This document shows positions 18,065-26,626 of a DNA stretch of 64,000 nucleotides, one piece after another. The notes beneath the pieces are model-generated. The model had not been told where the DNA came from. It saw only the letters and a list, made by a program, of their open reading frames with translations, and did no database searches. Both the position numbers and the translations under genes were made by a program. This stretch comes from Sulfitobacter guttiformis. Its GTDB lineage: Bacteria > Pseudomonadota > Alphaproteobacteria > Rhodobacterales > Rhodobacteraceae. How positions within the stretch are numbered: position 1 is the first letter of the stretch; each line of letters begins with the position of its first letter. The stretch is taken from contig NZ_RAQK01000001.1 of the NCBI RefSeq assembly GCF_003610455.1, positions 1,798,001 to 1,862,000 on the forward strand, given 5' to 3'.

Positions 18065-18894
18065 AGGGACCACAGGGCATCAGCATGGAAGGTCACATGA
18101 TCCTCCATGAATGTAGCGATGAAGAAATAGCTATGGTCATAGCCAGGTTGCATGCGAAATATACCGTTCTGGCGGCGCTTTGCCATTGCGGCGCTCAGCG
18201 CTTCGGGCTGCAACAGATCGAGGAACTGGTCCTCGGTGCCTTGATCAATCAGTACTGGTCCATCAAATCCTTTTGCCTGCATCAACAGCGTTGCGTCATG
18301 TGCGCTCCACGTACTCTCGTCCGCGCCCAGATAGGCCGTGAGCTGTTTACGGCCCCAATCACTGGCCGTGGGATGCGCAATGGGTGCAAACGCAGAGACA
18401 GAAGTGAAGCGGTCAGGGTATGTCATTGCCAGTGTAAGCGCGCCATGCCCTCCCATAGAGTGACCGGTGATGGCCTGACGGGTCATATCGAGTGGGAAAT
18501 GTTCAGCCAGAAGCGCAGGCAGTTCATCCGCGATATAAGTCCACATTTGAAAATGCGGCTGCCACGGATTTTGAGTCGCGTTTACGTAAAAGCCCGCTCC
18601 TTGGCCCAGATCATAGGCTTCGTCATTTGCCACGCCGGCGCCGCGCGGCGATGTATCTGGGAATACCAGCGCGATACCTTGCTCTGCGGCCCAGCTTTGT
18701 GCGCCTGCTTTTACCATTGCGTTCTCATGTGTGCAGGTGAGACCGGACAAAAACCACAGCACCGGTACAGGGCCGTCTTTTGCCTCCGCAGGCAAGAACA
18801 GCGCGAAGGTCATATCGCAGGCACAGCTGTCTGAGGAATGCGTGATCACATGTTGCGTGCCGCCAAAGCAGGCATTGGACGAGAGGGTTTCCAT
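18061..18894 (-). CDS. fghA: S-formylglutathione hydrolase
   Basis: FghA splits S-formylglutathione to glutathione and formate, the second step of glutathione-linked formaldehyde oxidation. The 277-residue protein has the esterase-D pattern: [11 protein letters not shown] near 48-58, the nucleophile GHSMGGHG with Ser146, and the late His in [11 protein letters not shown]. This fits marine methylotrophy of methylated compounds in roseobacters, although the partner dehydrogenase gene (adhC) is not in the window. yaiI follows with a 4-base overlap. A purine-rich AGGCTCC region lies before the ATG. Confidence 0.94.
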   Translation of the reverse strand: METLSSNACFGGTQHVITHSSDSCACDMTFALFLPAEAKDGPVPVLWFLSGLTCTHENAMVKAGAQSWAAEQGIALVFPDTSPRGAGVANDEAYDLGQGAGFYVNATQNPWQPHFQMWTYIADELPALLAEHFPLDMTRQAITGHSMGGHGALTLAMTYPDRFTSVSAFAPIAHPTASDWGRKQLTAYLGADESTWSAHDATLLMQAKGFDGPVLIDQGTEDQFLDLLQPEALSAAMAKRRQNGIFRMQPGYDHSYFFIATFMEDHVTFHADALWSL

Positions 18895-18964
18895 GAGAGG
18901 CTCCTTTTAGAGATTGATTATGGCTACCGAGGGCAGGGCGGCGGGGCAAGGGTCGAGTTTGTCT

Positions 18965-19894
18965 TTAGCCGCCTGTTAGCCACGCGATCCATAAACTCAC
19001 TGAAACGATGCTGAGCGTGGTCGAGACAAGGATCGCTGCCGATACGCGCTGGGGTGCGACGCCGTAATGCTGCGCAAGAATATAAACGTTCCCTGCCACC
19101 GGTAGGGCCGCAGCCGAGATAATCACCGTGGCCTGATATGGCTCTACCTTGAAGAGGACAAAGCACCCAAAGGCGACAAAGACGGGGTGCAGCGCCAGTT
19201 TGCAAAAGCTGAGCCAACCGGCAACCGAGATGCGCTCAGCGGATTTGGAAGCCAACGAAGCGCCGATGGCGAACAGCGCACCGGGGGTTGCAGCAGCTCC
19301 TAGCAGGGCCAGAAATTCATTCATGGGGGCGGGAATCGGGATTTGCAGACCTGACCACAAAAGGCCCAGCGTGATCGATACGATCATCGGATTTTTAATT
19401 AGTCCAAGGCCAACTGTCCGCAAGATCGCCAGACTCATTCTGCCATCGCGGGATCCGGTAATCAGGATCACAATAAGCGAGGAAAACACAATAAGATCAA
19501 CGGCTAGCGCCAGCATGACAGGGCCGATCGCCTCCGCGCCCAGAAGCAGGGTCAACATCGGGACACCCAAAAAACCGACATTCCCGATCACCGCGCATTG
19601 TGCTTCTATCGCCGTGACTTCGACATTGATGCCGCGAAAATAGCAGACCAGTGTTGCGATGCCATAGACGAAGGCGGTGCCCCACAGATAAGCGGCTACA
19701 AGGCGGGCGTCCCAGACCTCTGCCAGTGACAGGTTTGCGGAAAAGTTGAAAAGCATCGCAGAGAGGGCAAAGTAGAATACAAACTTTGTCAGATACGCCG
19801 TTGCCTCGGCTGTGAAAAAGCGCGTGCGCCCCGCCCAGTACCCCAGACCGATAAGCGCGAAAAATGGAAGTGTTTTGAGGAAGATCGCCAACAT
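18965..19894 (-). CDS. AEC family transporter
   Basis: A 309-residue membrane protein of the auxin-efflux-carrier family, with about ten hydrophobic segments in two halves (start MLAIFLKTLPFFALIGLGYW). The N-terminal half has IGNVGFLGVPMLTLLLG, and the second half has a similar ALPVAGNVYILAQHYGV. These are the discontinuous-helix motifs containing Asn and Gly-Pro. Substrates of bacterial members are carboxylates or unknown. It is divergent from a TetR regulator whose start lies 117 bases away, so the regulator may control it. Confidence 0.87.
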   Translation of the reverse strand: MLAIFLKTLPFFALIGLGYWAGRTRFFTAEATAYLTKFVFYFALSAMLFNFSANLSLAEVWDARLVAAYLWGTAFVYGIATLVCYFRGINVEVTAIEAQCAVIGNVGFLGVPMLTLLLGAEAIGPVMLALAVDLIVFSSLIVILITGSRDGRMSLAILRTVGLGLIKNPMIVSITLGLLWSGLQIPIPAPMNEFLALLGAAATPGALFAIGASLASKSAERISVAGWLSFCKLALHPVFVAFGCFVLFKVEPYQATVIISAAALPVAGNVYILAQHYGVAPQRVSAAILVSTTLSIVSVSLWIAWLTGG

Positions 19895-19966
19895 GCGGCC
19901 ACAGATAGCGGTGTAGGTGAAAATCCGCTAGGAAAAATTGGAGTTGGTCGTTTGCGCTTGGAAGTG

Positions 19967-19986
19967 AACCGATCAGTTTATAGGTT
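19967..19986. promoter_or_regulatory. imperfect palindrome, possible TetR operator
   Basis: A 20-base element that begins AACC and ends GGTT, with AT-rich inner symmetry; 14 of 20 positions agree with its reverse complement. It lies between the divergent AEC transporter and TetR genes, 26 bases upstream of the tetR start. Location and symmetry fit an autoregulatory operator. Low confidence; no second copy was found. Confidence 0.3.
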
Positions 19987-20011
19987 GTCGCTCTGTCCAA
20001 GTGGAGCTGAC

Positions 20012-20641
20012 ATGCCAAAACCTATCGCCCAACGAAAGGATTCCATTCACCGCGGCCGCAAGTATGATCAGGTATTGGCGGGTGCGCGAAAGGTGTTCAT
20101 GACAGAGGGGTTTGAGGGGGCGAGCGTGGATGATATCGCCCGTACGGCCCAAGTTTCCAAGGCGACGCTATATAAATACTTCTCCGATAAGCAGCTGCTT
20201 TTCATCGAAGTTGCGAACATCGAGTGCCAGCGTCAAGCAAGTGCTGCGTTGGACACGATTGACCGCACAGCGCCGCCCCGCAAGGTTTTGAGTGATACCG
20301 GCAGGCATTTTCTTGGCTTTGTGACGAGTAAGTTCGGGCTGCAGATGTTTCGCGTTTGTGTGGCGGAAACTGACCGCTTTCCTGAATTGGGCCGCCGCTT
20401 TTACGAGTCTGGTCCAGCGGTTTTGCGCCGCGAATTGGCCGCCTATTTTGAGCAGGCCTGTGCGCGCAACGAATTGGCGATCGAGGACTATATCATGGCA
20501 GCTGACCAGTTCGGCGAGTTGTGCAAGGCAGGGCTGTGGATGGAGTTGCTGTTTGGCGTTATAAAGGAAGCAACACCTGCGGAGATAGACCGTGTAGTGG
20601 ACAATGCAGTAGATACATTTTTAGCGAGGTATGGCAGATGA
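20012..20641 (+). CDS. TetR/AcrR family transcriptional regulator
   Basis: A 209-residue regulator. The N-terminal TetR DNA-binding domain covers about residues 15-62: QVLAGARKVFMTEGFEGASVDDIA, then QVSKATLYKYFSDKQLLFIEV. The C-terminal part is helical with TGRHFLGFVTSKFG and RRFYESGPAVLRRELAAYF, the AefR-like C-terminal type. The ATG at 20012 has GGAG 7 bases upstream. Its stop overlaps the start of an I78-like lipoprotein gene (ATGA). The divergent AEC transporter gene is the likely target. Confidence 0.9.
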   Translation: MPKPIAQRKDSIHRGRKYDQVLAGARKVFMTEGFEGASVDDIARTAQVSKATLYKYFSDKQLLFIEVANIECQRQASAALDTIDRTAPPRKVLSDTGRHFLGFVTSKFGLQMFRVCVAETDRFPELGRRFYESGPAVLRRELAAYFEQACARNELAIEDYIMAADQFGELCKAGLWMELLFGVIKEATPAEIDRVVDNAVDTFLARYGR

Positions 20642-20916
20642 GAGTGATGATTTTTGCAGGACTGCTTTTAGCAGGATGTGGCGCAGTGAAAGGTTCAGGC
20701 CCTGTCACCGCGCCTGCGACGGCAGCAGGGCCTGACACGTGCAATGCTGCCGCCCATCAGGGGCTGGTCGGGCGTGATGCGGCGTCCGCGCTGGTTCTGC
20801 CTGAGCCAAAGCGCCTTGTAGGGCCGAACGATGCCGTCACCACTGATTTCATTCCGACACGCCTGAATGTAGCGCTCGATGCGACGGATAATATCGTGGC
20901 GATTACCTGCGGTTAG
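20638..20916 (+). CDS. small lipoprotein of the I78 peptidase-inhibitor family
   Basis: A 92-residue exported protein. The leader ends in a lipobox, LLLAGC with Cys14. The mature domain has the I78 inhibitor pattern: a Cys near the start (DTCNAAAHQGLVGRDA), a middle PTRLNVALDATDNIV and a final Cys in ITCG that may bond with the first. The start ATG overlaps the tetR stop by 4 bases. The stop also overlaps the paaK stop on the other strand. Family members are proposed to inhibit serine proteases in fungi; the bacterial role is unproven. Confidence 0.78.
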   Translation: MRVMIFAGLLLAGCGAVKGSGPVTAPATAAGPDTCNAAAHQGLVGRDAASALVLPEPKRLVGPNDAVTTDFIPTRLNVALDATDNIVAITCG

Positions 20917-22223
20917 GTTTTTGGCCGTTTGTCCAGAATTCGGACGGCTTTCCCCTCCGAACGGGGGACCGCGCCGATGTCGCCCACGTCGATCTTCACG
21001 CTTATGCCGACGGACTGCTTGACCAGTGCTGAGAGATGCGACGCGGCATCACTGCGGGCGCTGAGCTGCACACCTGCATCTGCGATCTCCGTCAGAATGC
21101 GCATCTGGTCCATGCGGTCAGGGCGCGTTAGCTCGATCTGGAAGTGAGGAGAAAGTGCATCGATCTGCATGAGTAGTTCTTCAATCTGGGTTGGAAATAC
21201 GTTGACGCCGCGCAGGATGATCATGTCATCGCTCCGACCTGTCACCTTTTCCATCCGCCGCATACTGCGGGCCGTACCGCAAAGTAGCCGCGTCAGATCG
21301 CGGGTGCGGTAGCGGATGATCGGGAACGCTTCTTTGGTCAAGGAAGTAAACACCAGTTCCCCCTGCTCGCCATCGGCCACCACCTGACCCGTCTCAGGAT
21401 TGATGATCTCGGGATAGAAATGATCCTCCCAGATGTGTAGGCCGTCTTTACTTTCGACACACTCCATCGAGACACCGGGGCCCATTACTTCGGACAGGCC
21501 GTAAATGTCCACGGCATGCATGTCGAACGCCTGCTCGATCTCCAGTCGCATGGCGTTGGTCCAAGGCTCTGCCCCGAAGATGCCGACCTGAAGCGAGCAA
21601 TCGCGCGGATCAAGGCCTTGGGCGTTGAACTCGTCCAGAATGGACAACGCGTAGGAGGGAGTCACGGTAATGCCCTTCGGCTTGAAATCCTCGATCAGGC
21701 GAACCTGTCGCGGAGTCATGCCCCCGGAAATCGGTACGGTAGAAAGGCCCAGCGCATCTGCACCCAGATGGATGCCCATACCGCCGGTAAACAGGCCGTA
21801 GCCATAGGCATTGTGCAGCATATCCCCGGGGCACATTCCCGCCGCCCTCAGGGACCGTGCGACTACATTCCCCCAGTTCTCAAGATCATTGGCAGTATAG
21901 CCGACAACCGTCGGCTGCCCCGTTGTGCCCGACGAGGCATGGATACGCTTGACCTGGTCTTGTGGGACGGCGAACATTCCGAAAGGATAATTGTCGCGCA
22001 AGTCTGTTTTCACAGTGAACGGAAACTTTGCCAGATCGCTTAGATCGTGCAGATCATCAGGATGTACGCCAGCGGAATCAAAGCTGTTCTTGTAGAATGG
22101 TACATTGTCATATGCATGGCGCAGCGACCACTTTAGGCGCTTCAGTTGTAGCGCACTGATCTCGTCGCGGCTTGCTATTTCGATGGGGTCCAGTGTGCTG
22201 CGGGCGGGTGTCAGGTCTTTCAT
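20913..22223 (-). CDS. paaK: phenylacetate-CoA ligase
   Basis: PaaK activates phenylacetate to phenylacetyl-CoA with ATP, the entry step of aerobic phenylacetate breakdown. The 436-residue adenylating enzyme has the phosphate-binding loop RIHASSGTTGQPTVVGY, the GLSEVMGPG motif, RTRDLTRLLCG and the hinge TGRSDDMIILRGVNVFPTQIEE typical of PaaK. Its start overlaps the paaI stop by 4 bases. The ring-epoxidase genes paaABCE are not in the window, so this pair is separated from any core cluster. Length is typical. Confidence 0.94.
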   Translation of the reverse strand: MKDLTPARSTLDPIEIASRDEISALQLKRLKWSLRHAYDNVPFYKNSFDSAGVHPDDLHDLSDLAKFPFTVKTDLRDNYPFGMFAVPQDQVKRIHASSGTTGQPTVVGYTANDLENWGNVVARSLRAAGMCPGDMLHNAYGYGLFTGGMGIHLGADALGLSTVPISGGMTPRQVRLIEDFKPKGITVTPSYALSILDEFNAQGLDPRDCSLQVGIFGAEPWTNAMRLEIEQAFDMHAVDIYGLSEVMGPGVSMECVESKDGLHIWEDHFYPEIINPETGQVVADGEQGELVFTSLTKEAFPIIRYRTRDLTRLLCGTARSMRRMEKVTGRSDDMIILRGVNVFPTQIEELLMQIDALSPHFQIELTRPDRMDQMRILTEIADAGVQLSARSDAASHLSALVKQSVGISVKIDVGDIGAVPRSEGKAVRILDKRPKT

Positions 22224-22660
22224 GCCAGCTCTCCGTCTTCGATAAATAGCTGCCCCTTGATCGTGCGGGACAGGCCGCGCATCGTGGCGACCGTCCGACC
22301 GTCCTCGCCGGTGACCATGACATCATAGACGCCCGAACGACCGCTGAGTGCTGTCTGCGATGCTGTCGCGGTGAGCATTTCGCCGTCTTTACCTGGCGAG
22401 ATGTAAGTGATCTGGTTCTGCTGTGCGAGGGTCAGGCGGTTGTAACTGTTACAGGCAAAAGCAAAAGCGCTGTCTGCGAGCGTGAAAATATAACCACCAT
22501 GGCAGATCCCATGACCGTTAAGCATCTTATCACTCACCCGCATTGTCAGCGTTGCCGCACCTGGCGCAATTTGAGTGATTTGCATCCCAAGGCTGCGGGA
22601 GGCGATATCCGCTGCCAGCATCGCTTCGGCAGCTTTTGTAGCACGCGCCTGTGGAGTCAT
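22220..22660 (-). CDS. paaI: hydroxyphenylacetyl-CoA thioesterase
   Basis: A 146-residue hotdog-fold thioesterase. PaaI rescues CoA from dead-end ring-1,2-epoxide or hydroxylated CoA esters in the phenylacetate pathway. The conserved block NGHGICHGGYIFTLADSAFAFACNSYN around residues 48-74 holds the catalytic Asp and the HGG loop. The C-terminal strand GRSGVYDVMVTGEDGRTVATMRG is typical. AGGTG lies 7 bases before the ATG. Coupled to paaK by an ATGA overlap. Confidence 0.92.
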   Translation of the reverse strand: MTPQARATKAAEAMLAADIASRSLGMQITQIAPGAATLTMRVSDKMLNGHGICHGGYIFTLADSAFAFACNSYNRLTLAQQNQITYISPGKDGEMLTATASQTALSGRSGVYDVMVTGEDGRTVATMRGLSRTIKGQLFIEDGELA

Positions 22661-22774
22661 GGATGCACCTATATGTGTTTCATAATTTTAAATTTATACG
22701 TTCATCTGTAACGCAATCAAGCAATTTGATGCTTGGGGCTTGATTTGCGCGGCTGTGGTGGCACATCCTGAAGT

Positions 22775-23131
22775 ATGAATATTCCAACTCTCCCAAAACA
22801 GTCCGGCGCTGGGATGGCGCAGCGCCCCGCCGAGCAGGTCGCGTTCCACCGCACCGAGTTGTCGATAATCCTGTCGCTCTACGGCAGAATGGTAGCAGCG
22901 GGTGAATGGCGTGACTATGGCATTTCGCTCCTGCGCGAAGTTGCGGTATTTTCGGTATTCCGGCGCACGGCGGAAATGCCGTTATACCGGATCGAAAAAC
23001 GGCCCAAGCTGCGGACAAAGCAGGGCGAATATGCGGTCCTCGGTCCGAACGGTCAGGTGCTAAAGCGCGGGCACGAACTTAAATCCGTGCTGCGCGTGCT
23101 TGAGCGGAAACTGATACGGGTGGTCGAGTAG
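22775..23131 (+). CDS. DUF2794 domain-containing protein
   Basis: A 118-residue cytoplasmic protein of the alphaproteobacterial DUF2794 family. Recognisable parts are VAFHRTELSIILSLYGRMVAAGEWRDY, a beta region FSVFRRTAEMPLYRIEKRPK, and GEYAVLGPNGQVLKRGHELK near the end. The family is small, basic and of unknown function. No signal or membrane segment. It is transcribed alone, divergent from paaI. Confidence 0.85.
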   Translation: MNIPTLPKQSGAGMAQRPAEQVAFHRTELSIILSLYGRMVAAGEWRDYGISLLREVAVFSVFRRTAEMPLYRIEKRPKLRTKQGEYAVLGPNGQVLKRGHELKSVLRVLERKLIRVVE

Positions 23132-23169
23132 CCCCCTTTTCCATCCATTCTGGCCAAGATGTAGCTTAA

Positions 23170-23961
23170 TCATCCGCGGCTTGGCAGTCTGCGGTGTGAG
23201 GTTATTGCGCCATCACTCTGCGCGATGCGGTCGATCGCCTCTTGAATAGGCTCGAACACGACGGCCATAGCGTGCGCATTGGCATGGATAAGCGTCTCCT
23301 CATCCCATACCAGTGCTACATGCCCTTTCCAAAATAGCAAATCATTGCGCTGTGGATGTGATTCGTCCTCGATCAATGTGCCGAGTGCAGCTTCCTGCAT
23401 ATCACTGTCCCCGCTGCAGGGGATGCCGCAGGCCGCACAGGCCGCCTGAACCAAACCCGAACAGTCAATGCCCCACCTGCTGTTTCCGCCCCACAAATAC
23501 GGCGTTCCCGCGAAGAGCGATGCAATGTCGGCTGGATCATCGGCAAAGTCGTCAATTGCGGTGATATGCTGGAGCGGAACGAAACCGTGCGTGGTCTGGA
23601 TAAATCCATCTTTCTCGTCGAGTGCTGCGAGCAGACTACCGTGGCTCATCGCGCTGCGGTCGATGGATTTGAACGCCGCATTTTGATACCCGTGGCTTGC
23701 CGGTGCGCTGACTTTATGGGTCAGCTTTTGCGGCTTGCTCAAGGAGGCGATGCCGACAAATCCGCAATAACCGTCAGCAGCGGATTGAACATATGCCCAG
23801 CCTTCATGCCGCCACAAAACTTTCACTTCGGCACCCAGCAGCAGCTGGCGATCACGTGCCCCGTTCGGTTTCCGCAGCAGGTTCACCACCCCGCGCCCGA
23901 TCTGGGCGTCTTCGTTCAGGCCGGAAAAGTCGGGATCGGGGGTCAGTCGGGGGTGGGTCAT
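23170..23961 (-). CDS. NlpC/P60 family peptidase with SH3-like N-terminal domains
   Basis: A 263-residue cysteine peptidase of the gamma-D-glutamyl-diamino-acid type. The N-terminal 120 residues form bacterial SH3-like domains (LLLGAEVKVLWRHEGWAYVQS, DGYCGFVG). The NlpC/P60 domain follows with YLWGGNSRWGIDCSGLVQ (Cys167) and the catalytic His214 in WKGHVALVWD. There is no signal peptide, so it probably acts on recycled cell-wall peptides in the cytoplasm. This fits its 4-base overlap with the M17 aminopeptidase gene upstream. Family call firm, substrate inferred. Confidence 0.88.
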   Translation of the reverse strand: MTHPRLTPDPDFSGLNEDAQIGRGVVNLLRKPNGARDRQLLLGAEVKVLWRHEGWAYVQSAADGYCGFVGIASLSKPQKLTHKVSAPASHGYQNAAFKSIDRSAMSHGSLLAALDEKDGFIQTTHGFVPLQHITAIDDFADDPADIASLFAGTPYLWGGNSRWGIDCSGLVQAACAACGIPCSGDSDMQEAALGTLIEDESHPQRNDLLFWKGHVALVWDEETLIHANAHAMAVVFEPIQEAIDRIAQSDGAITSHRRLPSRG

Positions 23962-25340
23962 TTTGTCAATATCCTGTCGAGTGCGTCCAGTAACGCGCGG
24001 GTGCCTTGGCCCACGCCACCCTTGGCACGCGCAGGCGCGGCAACGGGTTGCCAGCCGTATATGTCGAAGTGTGCGTAGTTGCTACCTGTCACAAAGCGGC
24101 GCAAAAAAAGAGCCGCAGTAATGCAGCCTGCGAACCCACCAGAGGGGGCATTGTCCAGATCTGCAATGGCTGGTTCGATCATCGCTTCATAAGGATCATG
24201 AAAAGGCAGACGCCAAACCGGATCAGCCACGTTTTCCGCCGATGCCTCAAGCGCCGCAACAAATTGCGGATTGTCGCTGAAGTATGGTGCGAGATCGGGG
24301 CCGACGGCAACGCGGGCAGCCCCTGTGAGGGTCGCCATCGAGATGATCTGATCCGGCTTTCCTTCATCAGCGAGTGTCAGGGCATCGGCCAACACCAGAC
24401 GCCCTTCGGCATCTGTATTGTTAATTTCGACCGTCAGACCTTTACGGGAGGTGAGGATATCTTGTGGTCGGAAGGCATTGCCCGCGACCGAATTTTCGAC
24501 AGCCGGGATCAGCACGCGCAGCTGGATGCGGGCGCCTGTCGCCATGATCATATGGGCAAGTCCCAGAACAGCGGCGGCACCGCCCATATCTTTTTTCATC
24601 AGGCCCATTGATGCTCCGGGTTTAAGGTTGAGCCCGCCGGTGTCGAAACAGACACCTTTGCCCACCAACGTGAGCGTAGGACCAGTATCGCCCCACCTCA
24701 TATCAATCAGGCGGGGAGCACGGTCTGCCGCACGTCCAACAGCGTGGATCATTGGCAGATTGGCAGCGAGCAGATCGTCGCCGACGGTCACTTCTATCCG
24801 CGCGTCGTGCTGCGCCGCAAGGTCGCGCGCCGCTTGTTCCAGATCGGGCGGACCCATATCCGATGCAGGAGTATTGATCAGGGTCCGCGTTAATGCCTCA
24901 CCGTTTGCAATCGCCTCGATACGCGCCACGTCCACGCCATCAGGCGCAACCAGATATGCCTCCATCGGCGCAATGGTTTTGTAGCGGTCAAAGCGGTAGC
25001 TCGCGAGCAACCAGCCAAGCGCTTCGATCTCGAGCTGGTCATCGGAAATACCTCCGGCAATCCGGTAGGTTCCTTTGGGTAATTTTACCGCTGCAGCTGC
25101 TAGCGCAAAGCGGCCCCGCTTGCGAGTGGCAGCGTTGCCGTATCCCGCAGCCGCAAGCGCCGGCCATTCGGCGGTGGCGGGTAGGGAGAGCGTTTGGCCG
25201 ATTGCACCGGTAAACCCGCTGGCCTGCGCCCATGCTGCCGTGGCTTCTGGTAGCGTCTTTATCCACGCCGCCGCGTCCTCCTGCGGAATGACATGAAGGG
25301 CGACTGCATCAGACGCGGCGGGGGCAAAACGTAAAGACAT
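23958..25340 (-). CDS. leucyl aminopeptidase family protein (M17)
   Basis: A 460-residue metallo-aminopeptidase of the M17 (PepA) family. The C-terminal catalytic domain shows KGVCFDTGGLNLKPGASMGLMKKDMGG with metal-binding Lys and Asp, NTDAEGRLVLADAL with the Asp and Glu ligands and the catalytic Arg, and NYAHFDIYGW. The N-terminal 150 residues are the divergent domain. It is the first gene of a two-gene unit with the NlpC/P60 peptidase, suggesting joint breakdown of cell-wall or other peptides. Length is slightly short of PepA (about 500) because of the shorter N-domain. Confidence 0.9.
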   Translation of the reverse strand: MSLRFAPAASDAVALHVIPQEDAAAWIKTLPEATAAWAQASGFTGAIGQTLSLPATAEWPALAAAGYGNAATRKRGRFALAAAAVKLPKGTYRIAGGISDDQLEIEALGWLLASYRFDRYKTIAPMEAYLVAPDGVDVARIEAIANGEALTRTLINTPASDMGPPDLEQAARDLAAQHDARIEVTVGDDLLAANLPMIHAVGRAADRAPRLIDMRWGDTGPTLTLVGKGVCFDTGGLNLKPGASMGLMKKDMGGAAAVLGLAHMIMATGARIQLRVLIPAVENSVAGNAFRPQDILTSRKGLTVEINNTDAEGRLVLADALTLADEGKPDQIISMATLTGAARVAVGPDLAPYFSDNPQFVAALEASAENVADPVWRLPFHDPYEAMIEPAIADLDNAPSGGFAGCITAALFLRRFVTGSNYAHFDIYGWQPVAAPARAKGGVGQGTRALLDALDRILTK

Positions 25341-25407
25341 GGGGCGCGGGACCTCTCAATGGAATTTCCACCGAACCTATCCGATACAGCCCCCGCCGCA
25401 AGCCGCC

Positions 25408-25788
25408 TCAGATGCTGAGATCTTCCATTGCCCATATCGCAGATAATGACCGCTCACCGGTGCGCAACATGCGCGAAAGGGTGGCGGCGATTGCTACCTC
25501 GTCCTCGGCATCGATACAGTCGGTCACGTCCCGCGCGACCTGCGCCAAACGGTGCATCCCTATCTGGTCCGAAATTGCAATAAGCGAGCGCGCGTGCTTG
25601 CGAAGCTGTATGCGGTTGCTGGCCCGCCAAAGCGTCTCGCATTGCTCGAGTCGCACAGCAAGTTCCTCCATCGCGCGCGAAATGACATGGCCTGCGCCGG
25701 TCTCCCCCAGTTGAGCATAAAGCGTTCCCAACCGCACCTGATCGAGCTGAACAGGCTCCGCCAAGCGGATATTTACAATATAACTCAT
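25408..25788 (-). CDS. HPt-like helical protein, hypothetical
   Basis: A 126-residue, almost entirely helical protein with no signal or membrane segment. Residues 65-92 (HARSLIAISDQIGMHRLAQV, then ARDVTDCI) fit the histidine-phosphotransfer pattern H-x-L-K-G-S-x-x-x-L-G-x-x-x-L at His65, Gly77 and Leu81, although the usual Lys-Gly after the His is replaced. It stands alone, with no kinase beside it. An orphan receiver lies 12 kb away. It may be a free-standing HPt protein or only share the helical bundle. Function unproven. Confidence 0.6.
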   Translation of the reverse strand: MSYIVNIRLAEPVQLDQVRLGTLYAQLGETGAGHVISRAMEELAVRLEQCETLWRASNRIQLRKHARSLIAISDQIGMHRLAQVARDVTDCIDAEDEVAIAATLSRMLRTGERSLSAIWAMEDLSI

Positions 25789-25885
25789 CTCTCACCCCTA
25801 TGTGTGCCCCCACGGCTGAAATCCTTATGGCGGGCAGGGGTTTTCAAATGGTTGCTGGTATCGGGTGTTTTCGCTCGAATTCGGT

Positions 25886-25891
25886 TATAAT
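25886..25891 (+). promoter_or_regulatory. possible -10 element of the carbonic anhydrase gene
   Basis: TATAAT, a perfect consensus -10 hexamer, 44 bases upstream of the carbonic anhydrase start. No good -35 hexamer is seen at 16-18 bases further upstream, so the promoter assignment is tentative. Confidence 0.3.
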
Positions 25892-25934
25892 TCAGTCTAA
25901 CTGTGGGCGAACAATTTTCAGGAGACCTCGTTCC

Positions 25935-26585
25935 ATGAAAGAGGCGAAGCCCCTACCGAACTACCTGTTGCAGCGATATCATGGCTGGAAAGCCACGACA
26001 TACGCTGAAAACAGGGCGTGGTATCACAAGCTGGCGACAGACGGCCAACATCCCCGCGCAATGGTTATCTCGTGTTGCGACAGCCGTGTGCACGTTACGG
26101 CGATTTTTGGTGCGGATCAGGGAGAGTTTTTTATTCACCGAAATATTGCCAACCTCGTGCCGCCGTTCAAGCCGGATGGCGCGCAGCACGGCACCTCTGC
26201 TGCTGTTGAATACGCCGTGCAGGTTCTGCATGTGGCGCATGTGATTGTGTTGGGCCATTCCAATTGTGGTGGCGTTCAGGGCTGCCTGAATATGTGCGCT
26301 GGTCACGCACCCGAGCTTGATGCAAAAGACAGCTTTGTCGGGCGATGGATGGATATCTTGCGCCCGAAATACGAGTTGGTAAAAGATATTGACGATCAGT
26401 CGGAGCAGTTGCGCCAACTGGAAAAGCACTCGGTCATGATTTCGCTCGAAAATCTGATGACGTTCCCGTGGTTGGCAGAGAAAGTGACCTCGGGTGCGCT
26501 CACGTTGCATGGCATGTGGACGGACATCGGCGAGGGCAGTCTGGAGTATTACAGCCCTGCCACAGATCTGTTCGAGCCGGTATAG
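25935..26585 (+). CDS. beta-class carbonic anhydrase
   Basis: A 216-residue beta-carbonic anhydrase, interconverting CO2 and bicarbonate in the cytoplasm. The zinc-site residues are all present: Cys47, Asp49 and Arg51 in SCCDSR, then His108 and Cys111 in GHSNCGGV. The start ATG at 25935 has AGGAG about 10 bases upstream. The frame is open to 25800 but the extension has no SD. It is followed after 41 bases by an SbtA-like bicarbonate permease and then by a PII-like gene, so it probably works on the imported bicarbonate pool. A perfect hairpin sits between it and sbtA. Confidence 0.94.
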   Translation: MKEAKPLPNYLLQRYHGWKATTYAENRAWYHKLATDGQHPRAMVISCCDSRVHVTAIFGADQGEFFIHRNIANLVPPFKPDGAQHGTSAAVEYAVQVLHVAHVIVLGHSNCGGVQGCLNMCAGHAPELDAKDSFVGRWMDILRPKYELVKDIDDQSEQLRQLEKHSVMISLENLMTFPWLAEKVTSGALTLHGMWTDIGEGSLEYYSPATDLFEPV

Positions 26586-26604
26586 GGTCAAGCAGTTGAC
26601 CCTA
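26583..26604 (+). repeat. perfect 9-bp inverted repeat between carbonic anhydrase and sbtA
   Basis: TAGGGTCAA at 26583-26591 and TTGACCCTA at 26596-26604 are perfect inverted copies with a 4-base loop (GCAG). The first arm includes the carbonic anhydrase stop codon. No U-run follows, so it is not a standard terminator. It may be an mRNA processing or stability hairpin, or an operator. Confidence 0.55.
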
Positions 26605-26626
26605 ATATTCTACACCGGAGAATTGA

